NCBI RefSeq assembly: GCF_003937945.1
Contig: NZ_RSEC01000059.1
Span: 718,684-782,683, forward strand
Length of the DNA: 64,000 bases
Direction: 5' to 3'
Source: Amycolatopsis eburnea
Lineage (GTDB): Bacteria; Actinomycetota; Actinomycetes; Mycobacteriales; Pseudonocardiaceae
Below are positions 42,325 through 50,247 of the stretch, in pieces. How positions within the stretch are numbered: the first letter of the stretch is position 1; each line of letters starts with the position of its first letter. The notes under the pieces were generated by a model. It was not told the DNA's origin, made no database searches, and saw only the letters and a program-made list of their open reading frames with translations. The position numbers were made by a program, and so were the translations under genes.

Positions 42325-43112
42325 GGCAGGACGCCGAGCCGGCGTGCTTCGAGGACCGCCTGCTGGCGGCGATGCACGCCGAGCTTCGCCATCGCGCTGC
42401 GCAAGTACGCCTTCACGGTCTCGGGTTTCAGCGCCAGCCGCGCGGCGGCTTCCGCGTTCGTGCAGCCCAGGGCCACCTCGCCGAGGACGTCGAGTTCCCG
42501 TGCCGACAACGACGTCTCCGGCGCGGCGGCCGGGCCGCCGAAGCGCTCGCACACCCGCAGCAGGCGGTCCCGCAGCGGACCCGGGGGCGCGTCGGCGGCG
42601 ATGGCGGCCAGTTCCGCGCGCAGCCCGTCCGGGGTAGCCGCGCCCAGCAGTTCCAGGCGGTGGTCGACCTCGTCGCGGATCGCCAGCTCGCGCGCCACGC
42701 CGTCGGCGATGGCCAGCAGCGCGCCGGTCGCGCGGTCGCCCAGCGGGAGGTCGTCGCGGACCGCCGCGTACAGCACGCCGTCGACGCGGCCGCGGACCGC
42801 GACCGGGACGGCGACGGTCGCCTGGATGCCCTCGCCGAGCACCGGGTCGTCGTAGTCGTGGGTGATCGACCGCGCGGCCCGGTAGTCGGACACGCCGTGC
42901 GGGTGCTCCCGGGCGAGCACCGTCCCGCCGACGCCCTTGCCCGGCTCGACCAGCAGGTCGCGCAGCCCGTTCGTGCGCGCGCCGAGGAAGTGGGAGAGCA
43001 CCAGGCGGCGGTCGCGCAGCTGGCCGGCGAAGGCCAGCGGCACCCCCGTGCGCTGCCGGATGCCGCGCAGGGCGCGCCGGTAGAGGTCGCCGTCGGCGGG
43101 CCGCAGCACCAC
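42321..43112 (-). CDS. LuxR-type regulator with GAF-like domain
   Basis: A 263-residue regulator. Residues about 10-150 look like a GAF ligand-sensing domain (GKGVGGTVLAREHPHGVSDY, GIQATVAVPVAVRGRVDGVLYAA). The C-terminal 65 residues are a LuxR helix-turn-helix (SLSARELDVLGEVALGCTNAEAAARL, KPETVKAYLRSAMAKLGV). The start is one of two adjacent GTG codons after AAGGAGG. It diverges from the acyl-CoA synthetase gene at 43205 and is a plausible regulator of it. This domain pairing is common in regulators of benzoate-type catabolism in actinobacteria. Confidence 0.88.
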   Translation of the reverse strand: MVLRPADGDLYRRALRGIRQRTGVPLAFAGQLRDRRLVLSHFLGARTNGLRDLLVEPGKGVGGTVLAREHPHGVSDYRAARSITHDYDDPVLGEGIQATVAVPVAVRGRVDGVLYAAVRDDLPLGDRATGALLAIADGVARELAIRDEVDHRLELLGAATPDGLRAELAAIAADAPPGPLRDRLLRVCERFGGPAAAPETSLSARELDVLGEVALGCTNAEAAARLALKPETVKAYLRSAMAKLGVHRRQQAVLEARRLGVLP

Positions 43113-43204
43113 GGTGGACCTCCTTTCGGGTACCCCCGCCCGGGGGTAGCCGGCGCGGTCGGGTGCTCCGGATGATACGGCCCCGCACTCGACGAGGAGA
43201 GCCC

Positions 43205-44890
43205 ATGACTGCCGAGCCGTTCCGGTCCGCCCGCCGGTTCCTGCTTGACCACCGCGAAGACCACGACACGGCCGTCACCGGCTTCCGGTGGCCCGAACTG
43301 GCCGAGTTCAACTGGGCGCTCGACTGGTTCGACGCGCTGGCCGCCGACCCGGAGTCCGCCACGCGCCCCGCGCTGTGGCTGGTCGAGGAGGACGGCAGCG
43401 AAGCGAAGTACACGTTCGCCGAGCTGGCCGAGCGCTCGAACCGGGTCGCGAACTGGCTGCGCGCGCAGGGCGTCCGGCGGGGCGAGCGGCTGCTGCTCAT
43501 GCTGGGCAACCAGGTGGAGCTGTGGGAGGTGCTGCTCGCGGCGATGAAGCTCGGCGCCGTGGTGATCCCCGCGTCCACCCTGCTCGGCCCGGCCGACCTG
43601 CCCGACCGCGTCACGCGCGGCCGCGTCCGGCACGTCGTGGCCCGCGACCGCGACACCGCCAAGTTCCCGGACGGCGGCTACACCCGGATCGCCGTCGGCG
43701 AGCCCGCCGACGGCTGGCTGGACTTCGCGCAGGCGTACGAGAGCGAGCCGGTCTTCACGCCGGACGGCCCGACCGCGGCCTCGGACACCCTGCTGCTGTA
43801 CTTCACCTCCGGCACGACGGCGCTGCCGAAGCTGGTCGAGCACACGCACGCCAGCTACCCGGTGGGCCACCTGTCCACGATGTACTGGATCGGCCTCGAA
43901 CCCGGCGACGTCCACCTCAACATCTCCTCGCCGGGCTGGGCGAAGCACGCGTGGAGCAACGTCTTCGCGCCGTGGAACGCCGGCGCCACGGTGTTCATCT
44001 TCAACTACGAACGCTTCGACGGGAAGGCGTTGCTGGCCCAGATGGACCGCTGCGGTGTGACGAGTTTCTGCGCGCCGCCGACGGTCTGGCGGATGCTCAT
44101 CCAAGCCGACCTGACCGCGCTCAGGACGCCGCCGAAGAAGGTCGTCGGGGCCGGTGAGCCGCTCAACCCCGAGGTCATCGAGCAGGTCGAGCGCGCCTGG
44201 GGCGTCACGATCCGGGACGGCTTCGGGCAGACGGAAACCACGGTCCAGATCGCCAACGCGCCCGGTCAGCGGGTCAAGCCCGGGTCGATGGGCCGCCCGA
44301 TGCCCGGTTACCCGGTCGTGCTCGTCGACCCGGCGACCGGCGAGCCCGGCGACGAGGGCGAGATCTGCCTCGACCTGCGCGAGCGCCCGCTCGGCCTGAT
44401 GGCGGGCTACCGCGACGACCCCGAGCGCACCGCCGAGGTCATGCGCGGCGGTTTCTACCACACCGGCGACGTCGGCAGCCGCGACGAAGACGGCTACCTG
44501 ACCTACGTCGGCCGGGCCGACGACGTGTTCAAGGCGTCGGACTACCGGATCTCGCCGTTCGAGCTGGAAAGCGTGCTGCTGGAGCACGAAGCCGTGGCCG
44601 AGGCCGCCGTCGTCCCGTCGCCCGACCCGGTCCGGCTGGCCGTGCCGAAGGCGTACGTCGTCCTCGCCGGCGGGCACCAGCCGGACGCGGACACCGCCGC
44701 CGCGATCCTGCGGTACGCGCGCGAGCACCTGGCGCCGTACAAGCGGATCCGGCGGCTCGAGTTCGCCGACCTGCCGAAGACCATCTCGGGCAAGATCCGC
44801 CGCGTCGAGCTGCGGGAACGCGAGGAGAAGCTGCACGCGGGGGAGGGGCCGGTCGAGGGCGAGTACGCCGAGCGCGACCTCATCGGCTGA
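43205..44890 (+). CDS. AMP-dependent acyl/aryl-CoA synthetase
   Basis: A 561-residue ANL-superfamily ligase. Motifs are the phosphate loop LYFTSGTTALPKLVEH, the A5 motif DGFGQTETT, the A7 motif YHTGDVGSRDEDGYL, the A8 hinge YVGRADDVFKASDYRISPFELE and the A10 lysine region KTISGKIRRVELR. It is closest in pattern to medium-chain or benzoate-type CoA ligases. It would activate a carboxylic acid as its CoA thioester before further breakdown. ATG at 43205 follows GAGGAGAG. The neighbouring LuxR and amidohydrolase genes support a catabolic role. Confidence 0.9.
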   Translation: MTAEPFRSARRFLLDHREDHDTAVTGFRWPELAEFNWALDWFDALAADPESATRPALWLVEEDGSEAKYTFAELAERSNRVANWLRAQGVRRGERLLLMLGNQVELWEVLLAAMKLGAVVIPASTLLGPADLPDRVTRGRVRHVVARDRDTAKFPDGGYTRIAVGEPADGWLDFAQAYESEPVFTPDGPTAASDTLLLYFTSGTTALPKLVEHTHASYPVGHLSTMYWIGLEPGDVHLNISSPGWAKHAWSNVFAPWNAGATVFIFNYERFDGKALLAQMDRCGVTSFCAPPTVWRMLIQADLTALRTPPKKVVGAGEPLNPEVIEQVERAWGVTIRDGFGQTETTVQIANAPGQRVKPGSMGRPMPGYPVVLVDPATGEPGDEGEICLDLRERPLGLMAGYRDDPERTAEVMRGGFYHTGDVGSRDEDGYLTYVGRADDVFKASDYRISPFELESVLLEHEAVAEAAVVPSPDPVRLAVPKAYVVLAGGHQPDADTAAAILRYAREHLAPYKRIRRLEFADLPKTISGKIRRVELREREEKLHAGEGPVEGEYAERDLIG

Positions 44891-44926
44891 CGTCGAGGCA
44901 GGGTACGCACGGCGGCCCGCGCCGGG

Positions 44927-44943
44927 TGTCCAGAAGTTGAACA
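44927..44943 (+). promoter_or_regulatory. Inverted-repeat operator candidate, site 1
   Basis: TGTCCAG-AAG-TTGAACA. The flanking bases extend it to a perfect 11-bp stem (44919-44929 with 44941-44951), so it could also fold in RNA. It lies 88 bases before the molybdenum hydroxylase GTG and is followed 14 bases later by CCGGACGGC. It shares its core with sites at 48449 and 51886. Confidence 0.65.
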
Positions 44944-45031
44944 CCCGGCGCGCTCCCCGGACGGCAAGGTGATCTCCCACCACCGCCCGAACCGGTGGGT
45001 TCCCTTCCCGCCACCTCGAAAGGGGAGCAGC

Positions 45032-47368
45032 GTGACCCTCAGCCACGACGCTCCGGACGTCGGCAGCGCGCCCCGGGGCGTCTCCCGGCGCGGATTCTTC
45101 GGTTACGTCCTCGCGGCAGGCACCCTGGTCGTCGCCGCGGACCTGGGGACGAGCACCCCGGCCGCCGCCGCGGTGCCGTCGCTGCCGCAGCCGCCCGAGC
45201 TCTACGACCTCAACGACGCGCTCACCGACGCCGCGCTGCCGACGTCGCAGCTCATCACCGTCACGGTGCACCCCGACGGCACGGCGTCGTTCGCGCTGCC
45301 GCGGGCCGAGGTGGGGCAGGGCATCACCACGTCGACGGCGATGATCATCGCCGAAGAGCTGGACCTGCCGGTGGAGCAGGTGCGCGTCACCCTCGCCCCG
45401 GCGCGGCCCGAGCTGCTGTTCAACCAGCTGACCGGCGGGTCCAACACGACGATCGCGACGTTCACGCCGATCCGCGTCGCCGCCGCGATCGCGAAGCAGC
45501 AGCTCCTCGAAGCGGCGGCGCTCCTGCTGGGTTCGAACGTCGCCCTGCTGGTGTCGAAAGCCGGGGTGATCAGCGCGCCGGACGGCTCGTCCGCGACCTA
45601 CGGCGAGCTGGCCACCAAGGCCGCGGCGAGCGAGACCAAGCAGGTCACCCTGGACCCGAGCGCGCTCAAGTCCGCGTCGGAGTTCAAGGTGCTCGGCAAG
45701 CCGCGCAACCGCGTCGACGCGCTCGACATCGTGACCGGCCGCAAGCAGTTCGCGATGGACCTCGACGTCCCGGGTGCGCTGCCGACGATGGTCTGCCGCC
45801 CGCCGACGCTCAACGGCCGCCCGAAGGCGATCCTCAACAAGGCCGACGTCCTGGCACTGCCCGGCGTCACCGACGTCGCGCTCATCCCGACCGGCGTCGC
45901 CGTGCGCGCGGAGACGTTCGGCCAGTGCATCGACGGCGTCCGCGCGCTGCGCGTCGACTGGGGCCCGGGCAGCGTCGAAGGCCAGGACGACGCGTCGGTG
46001 CTGGCGAACTTGCGCAAGGCCGAGCTGCCGCTGGCCGTGCCGAAGGTGCCGCTGCTGACCAAGACCGTCGACGCGGACTTCGAGTTCATGTTCCGCTCCA
46101 GCGCCGCGCTCGAGCCCTACGCCGCGGTCGCCGACGTCCGGTCCGGCAGCGCCGAGATCTGGGCCGGGCTGAAGTCGCCGATCGTCGCCCAGAGCGAGGT
46201 CGCCCAGGCCGTCGGCCTGCCGCAGGACAAGGTGAAGGTGAACGTGATCACCGGCGGCGGCTCGTTCGGGCACAAGCTGTTCGGCGACCACGCGGTCGAG
46301 GCCGCGCACGCGTCGAAGGCGTTCGGCAAGCCGGTCCGGCTGATGTGGCACCGCGCCGACGAGCCGCGCCAGGGCCGGCTGCACCCGATGGCCACCTCGC
46401 GGCTGCGCGCGACGCTCCTGGCCGGCAACGTGCTGACGTTCGAGCAGCGCCACACCTCGGTCGAGACGTCGTTCCGGCACGGCCTCGGCGAAGCGCTCAG
46501 CTCGGTCGCGACGAAGCTGCCGACCGGGCTGGGCAACCTCGGCGTCGCGGAGACCATCTTCGCGCTCACGCAGGAGGTGCCGTACAACTTCGGCGTCGTC
46601 GACCAGTTGCTCACCGAGACCGACCAGCGCTTCAACACCGGCTCGATGCGCAACGTCTACTCCCCGGACGTCGGCTGCGCGGCCGAGCTGATGGTCGACA
46701 TCCTGGCCAAGGCCGTCGGCAAGGATCCGCTGGACTTCCGGCTGGAGTTCCTCAAGAGCGACGTCGTCAAGGGCGTGCTGCGCAAGGTCGCCGAGGTCGG
46801 CGGCTGGGGGCGCGCGATGCCCGCGGGCTGCGCGCAGGGCATCGCGATCCACAAGGAGTACAAGGGCGCGAGCGCCTGCCTGGTCGAGATCGACTGCCGT
46901 CCGGAGACGGTGAACCGCAAGATCCGCGACGGCGTCGGCGGCCCCCGGGTGACGAAGGCGGTCGTCGCGATCGACGCCGGGCTCGTGGTGAACCCGCGGG
47001 GGCTGGAAGCTCAGATGATGGGCGGGTTCGCCGACGGGCTGGCGCTCGCGCTCACCAGCAGCGTCCACCTGAAGGACGGGCACTTCCTGGAAGCCAGCTG
47101 GGACAACTACTTCTACACCCGCCAGTGGAACGTGCCGACGGACTTCACGGTGGTGGTGACGCCGTCCCACGGCGACCAGCCGGGCGGGGCGGGCGAGGCG
47201 AGCGTCGCGTGTTCGTTCGCGGCCGTGGCGTGCGCGTACGCCCGCGCGACGGGGAAGGTCCCGAAGCGCTTCCCGATCAACCACGACGACCCGATCGGCT
47301 TCGAGGTCAAGTCGTTCGTCCCGCCCGTGCCCGCGTCGCCGGCCGACGGCCTCGACCACACCTACTGA
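45032..47368 (+). CDS. Molybdenum hydroxylase large subunit, Tat-exported (IorB-like)
   Basis: A 778-residue protein with a twin-arginine signal (VSRRGFFGYVLAAGTLVVAA, about residues 19-38) and a xanthine oxidase/aldehyde oxidase molybdopterin-binding body: LPRAEVGQGITTSTAM, GGSFGHKLFGDHAVEAAH, RLMWHRADE, GSMRNVYSPD and the catalytic glutamate region PGGAGEASVACSF. It resembles the beta subunit of isoquinoline 1-oxidoreductase, which hydroxylates N-heterocycles or aldehydes with water as oxygen donor. Export across the membrane by Tat is predicted. GTG at 45032 follows AAAGGGGAG. The iron-sulfur partner is the next gene; no FAD subunit is present, fitting the two-subunit Ior type. Confidence 0.88.
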   Translation: MTLSHDAPDVGSAPRGVSRRGFFGYVLAAGTLVVAADLGTSTPAAAAVPSLPQPPELYDLNDALTDAALPTSQLITVTVHPDGTASFALPRAEVGQGITTSTAMIIAEELDLPVEQVRVTLAPARPELLFNQLTGGSNTTIATFTPIRVAAAIAKQQLLEAAALLLGSNVALLVSKAGVISAPDGSSATYGELATKAAASETKQVTLDPSALKSASEFKVLGKPRNRVDALDIVTGRKQFAMDLDVPGALPTMVCRPPTLNGRPKAILNKADVLALPGVTDVALIPTGVAVRAETFGQCIDGVRALRVDWGPGSVEGQDDASVLANLRKAELPLAVPKVPLLTKTVDADFEFMFRSSAALEPYAAVADVRSGSAEIWAGLKSPIVAQSEVAQAVGLPQDKVKVNVITGGGSFGHKLFGDHAVEAAHASKAFGKPVRLMWHRADEPRQGRLHPMATSRLRATLLAGNVLTFEQRHTSVETSFRHGLGEALSSVATKLPTGLGNLGVAETIFALTQEVPYNFGVVDQLLTETDQRFNTGSMRNVYSPDVGCAAELMVDILAKAVGKDPLDFRLEFLKSDVVKGVLRKVAEVGGWGRAMPAGCAQGIAIHKEYKGASACLVEIDCRPETVNRKIRDGVGGPRVTKAVVAIDAGLVVNPRGLEAQMMGGFADGLALALTSSVHLKDGHFLEASWDNYFYTRQWNVPTDFTVVVTPSHGDQPGGAGEASVACSFAAVACAYARATGKVPKRFPINHDDPIGFEVKSFVPPVPASPADGLDHTY

Positions 47369-47379
47369 GGAGGAACCCC

Positions 47380-47856
47380 TTGAGCAAGCACACCTTCGTC
47401 CTCAACGGGCAGCCGGTGACCGTCGACGTCGACGACGACGTGCGCCTGCTGTGGGTGCTGCGCGACGTCCTCGGCGTGCGCGGGCCCAAGTACGGCTGCG
47501 GCATCAACGTCTGCAAGGCGTGCACGTCGCACTTCAACGGCAAGGCGTTCAACCCGTGCTCGGTCCGGGTGGCCGACGTCAAGGCCACGGACGAGGTCAC
47601 CACGATCGAGGGCCTGCCGGGCACGGTCGGCGCGGACCTGCACCCGATGCAGGAGGCGTGGCTGGAGAACGACGTCGCCCAGTGCGGCTACTGCCAGCCG
47701 GGACAGATCATGGCGGCGGTCGCGAAGGTGCGGCAGGTCCGGGCGGAGGGGCGGGAGATCACGGACAGCGACCTGGACGAGATCCGGAACGTCTGCCGGT
47801 GCGGGACGTACTCCCGGATCCGGGCGGCGATCAAGGCGGGCGCGGCCAAGATGTAA
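47380..47856 (+). CDS. [2Fe-2S] small subunit of the molybdenum hydroxylase (IorA-like)
   Basis: A 158-residue ferredoxin-type subunit with two clusters: the plant-type cluster CGINVCKAC plus the later cysteine of NPCSV, and the C-terminal CGYCQPGQIM with CRCGTY. The start is read as TTG at 47380, 12 bases after the large-subunit stop, with GAGGAGGAA just upstream. It has no signal peptide, so it is presumably co-exported with the Tat-tagged large subunit. It passes electrons from the molybdenum centre to an external acceptor. Confidence 0.93.
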   Translation: MSKHTFVLNGQPVTVDVDDDVRLLWVLRDVLGVRGPKYGCGINVCKACTSHFNGKAFNPCSVRVADVKATDEVTTIEGLPGTVGADLHPMQEAWLENDVAQCGYCQPGQIMAAVAKVRQVRAEGREITDSDLDEIRNVCRCGTYSRIRAAIKAGAAKM

Positions 47857-47983
47857 CCGCGGTAGGCGTCGCGCGGGACCCGGCGGGTGTGGGAGCCCAA
47901 GGTGGTGGCCACGGCAGGGGCTGAGGTTGCCATGGTGGCCGGGATGGTGGTGATGGTCTGGTGAGGGTGGTTACTGTCGCGCC

Positions 47984-48442
47984 ATGACTTCGCGTGCCGA
48001 GGGTGCTGTCGATCCGTGGGATGAGCCCGATCCCGCCTTGGCCGTCGCGTTGCGGGAGCTGGGGTGGTACCGGCGGAACGCCGATCGGAACCGGGTGGCG
48101 AACCGGGCCACCGAGGTCGCGCTGCTGCTCGGGTCCGCGGCCACGACGGTCGCCGCCGCGCTCGGGGCGGTTGCCTGGGTGACCGCCGTGCTGGCCGCGG
48201 CCACCCTGGTCGTCACCGGGTTGCGGCGGTCCTTCGACTGGCACGAGAACTGGGTCGAGTTCATCGGCCGCTGGTCGGAGCTGCGGAGCGTCGTCCACCA
48301 GTACCGCCTGCTGCCCGAAGACCGCCGCGGCGAGGCGGAGCGGCGGGCGTTGCTCGCCGCCGTCGACGAGATCGTCGCCTCGGAGGCCCAGCGGTGGGCC
48401 TCCCGGCGGCGCGAGCTGCAGGAAAACACCGGTCAGGGCTGA
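47984..48442 (+). CDS. DUF4231/SLATT-like small membrane protein
   Basis: A 152-residue protein with two adjacent hydrophobic helices (about residues 43-80: VALLLGSAATTVAAALGAV, AWVTAVLAAATLVVTGL) flanked by charged helices. The order (helix, paired membrane segments, WHENWVEFIGRWSELR, long amphipathic C terminus) resembles DUF4231/SLATT-type proteins. Some of these are proposed pore-forming effectors in conflict systems. No nucleotide-sensing partner is adjacent, so a defence role is not supported here. It is inserted between the molybdenum hydroxylase genes and an acyl-CoA synthetase. Confidence 0.75.
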   Translation: MTSRAEGAVDPWDEPDPALAVALRELGWYRRNADRNRVANRATEVALLLGSAATTVAAALGAVAWVTAVLAAATLVVTGLRRSFDWHENWVEFIGRWSELRSVVHQYRLLPEDRRGEAERRALLAAVDEIVASEAQRWASRRRELQENTGQG

Positions 48443-48448
48443 CGCCGG

Positions 48449-48465
48449 TGTCCAGTTCTTGGACA
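48449..48465 (+). promoter_or_regulatory. Inverted-repeat operator candidate, site 2
   Basis: TGTCCAG-TTC-TTGGACA, the most symmetric of the three sites; flanking bases extend it to 11-bp arms (48444-48454 and 48460-48470). It starts six bases after the DUF4231 stop and lies 35 bases before the acyl-CoA synthetase ATG. CCGGACGCG follows 15 bases downstream, as at site 1. Confidence 0.72.
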
Positions 48466-48500
48466 CCGGCGGCCGCAGCCCGGACGCGAGGATGGACCCC

Positions 48501-50135
48501 ATGCTCAGTTACGCATCCGGCGCTTCCGAGGTCCCGCTGCTCGGGGACACCATCGGCGACAACTTCGACCGGACGGTAGCCGCGTTCGGGGACCGGGACG
48601 CCCTGGTCGACCGGACCGCCGGGCGCCGGTGGACCTACCGCGAACTCGCCGTCGAAGTCGACGCCCTCGCGCTGGGGTTGGTGGGGCGGGGGGTCGGGAA
48701 GGGTGACCGGGTGGGGATCTGGTCGCCGAACCGGGCGGAGTGGACGTTCCTGCAGTACGCGACGGCGAAGATCGGCGCGATCCTGGTGAACATCAACCCC
48801 GCCTACCGGTCGCACGAGCTGGAGTACGTGCTCAACCAGGCGGGGATCCGGTTGCTGGTCGCTTCGGATGCGTTCAAGACCTCCGACTACCCGGCCATGG
48901 TCGAGGAGGTCCGGGAGAAGTGCGCGGCGCTGGAGCACGTGGTGATCCTCGGTGGGCCGGATTGGCAGGCCCTGATGTCGGCGGGCGGGGACCCGGAGCA
49001 GCTGAAGCACCTGCAGGCCGGGTTGTCGGCGGATGATCCGATCAACATCCAGTACACCTCCGGGACGACCGGGTTCCCGAAGGGTGCGACGCTGTCGCAC
49101 CACAACATCCTCAACAACGGGTTCTTCGTCGGGGAGCTGTGCAACTACACCGAGGCGGACCGGGTGTGCATTCCGGTGCCGTTCTATCACTGTTTCGGGA
49201 TGGTGATGGGCAACCTCGCGTGCACCAGCCACGGTGCCTGCATGGTGATCCCGGCGCCGGCGTTCGACCCGAAAGCCACCCTGGAGGCGGTGGCGGCGGA
49301 GCGGTGCACGTCGCTGTATGGGGTGCCGACGATGTTCATCGCGGAGCTGAACCACCCGGACTTCGCGAGTTTCGACCTGTCGTCGTTGCGGACGGGGATC
49401 ATGGCGGGGTCGCCGTGTCCAGTGGAGGTGATGAAGCAGGTCATCGACCGGATGGGCATGGGCGAGGTGTCGATCTGTTACGGCATGACCGAAACCTCCC
49501 CGGTGTCCACGCAGACCCGCGCGGACGACTCGATCGAGCGCCGGGTGTCGACGGTCGGGCGGGTGGGGCCGCACCTGGAGGTCAAGGTCGTCGACCCGGA
49601 GACCGGCCTGACCGTGCCGCGCGGCGAGCCGGGCGAGCTGTGCACCCGCGGGTATTCGGTGATGCTCGGCTATTGGGAGCAGCCGGACAAAACAGCGGAA
49701 GCGATCGACAAGGCGCGCTGGATGCACACCGGGGATCTGGCGGTGATGGACGGCGACGGCTACCTCAACATCACCGGCCGGATCAAGGACATGGTGATCC
49801 GCGGTGGGGAAAACCTGTATCCGCGGGAGATCGAGGAGTTCCTCTACACCCACCCGGACATCCTGGACGCGCAGGTCATCGGTGTCCCGGACGAGAAGTA
49901 CGGCGAAGAGCTGATGGCCTGGATCCGGATGCGCGAAGGCGCCGAACCCCTCACGGCGGAGAAGGTGCGGGAGTTCTGTGAGGGCAAGCTGGCTCGCTAC
50001 AAGGTCCCCCGCTACGTCCACGTCGTGGAGGAGTTCCCGATGACGGTCACGGGCAAGGTCCGCAAGGTCGAGATGCGCGAAAAGTCGATCACCCTCCTCG
50101 GCCTCGAGAAGGCCGCCGCCACCCGGCACGCCTGA
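48501..50135 (+). CDS. Fatty/acyl-CoA synthetase (AMP-dependent)
   Basis: A 544-residue ANL ligase. Motifs are INIQYTSGTTGFPKGATLSH, SICYGMTETSPVST, MHTGDLAVMDGDGYLNITGR, DMVIRGGENLYPREIEEFL and the A10 region MTVTGKVRKVEM. The pattern matches broad-specificity fatty acyl-CoA ligases. ATG 48501 is preferred over ATG 48492 because GAGG lies at a better distance; the difference is three residues. It probably activates an alkanoic or aryl acid produced by the nearby oxidative enzymes. The shared operator suggests co-regulation with the aldehyde/alcohol dehydrogenase pair. Confidence 0.92.
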   Translation: MLSYASGASEVPLLGDTIGDNFDRTVAAFGDRDALVDRTAGRRWTYRELAVEVDALALGLVGRGVGKGDRVGIWSPNRAEWTFLQYATAKIGAILVNINPAYRSHELEYVLNQAGIRLLVASDAFKTSDYPAMVEEVREKCAALEHVVILGGPDWQALMSAGGDPEQLKHLQAGLSADDPINIQYTSGTTGFPKGATLSHHNILNNGFFVGELCNYTEADRVCIPVPFYHCFGMVMGNLACTSHGACMVIPAPAFDPKATLEAVAAERCTSLYGVPTMFIAELNHPDFASFDLSSLRTGIMAGSPCPVEVMKQVIDRMGMGEVSICYGMTETSPVSTQTRADDSIERRVSTVGRVGPHLEVKVVDPETGLTVPRGEPGELCTRGYSVMLGYWEQPDKTAEAIDKARWMHTGDLAVMDGDGYLNITGRIKDMVIRGGENLYPREIEEFLYTHPDILDAQVIGVPDEKYGEELMAWIRMREGAEPLTAEKVREFCEGKLARYKVPRYVHVVEEFPMTVTGKVRKVEMREKSITLLGLEKAAATRHA

Positions 50136-50247
50136 TTACGCCGATCGGGTGTTCTGGCACCGCCGTTCAGACCAGGTCTTCCATTTCGCCACCGAGTGCC
50201 ATTACTGTCCCCCAAACGGACGCCGTCAGCGAGGAGGCGACGGGAAC

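Noticed and set aside
44919..44951. 11-bp hairpin after the acyl-CoA synthetase as a terminator
   Set aside because: It lacks a U tract, and its core matches two other promoter-proximal sites, so an operator is the better reading, though a terminator role is not excluded.
47984..48442. SLATT-like protein as part of a defence system
   Set aside because: No nucleotide cyclase, nuclease or other conflict-system partner is adjacent, so only a membrane protein annotation is supported.
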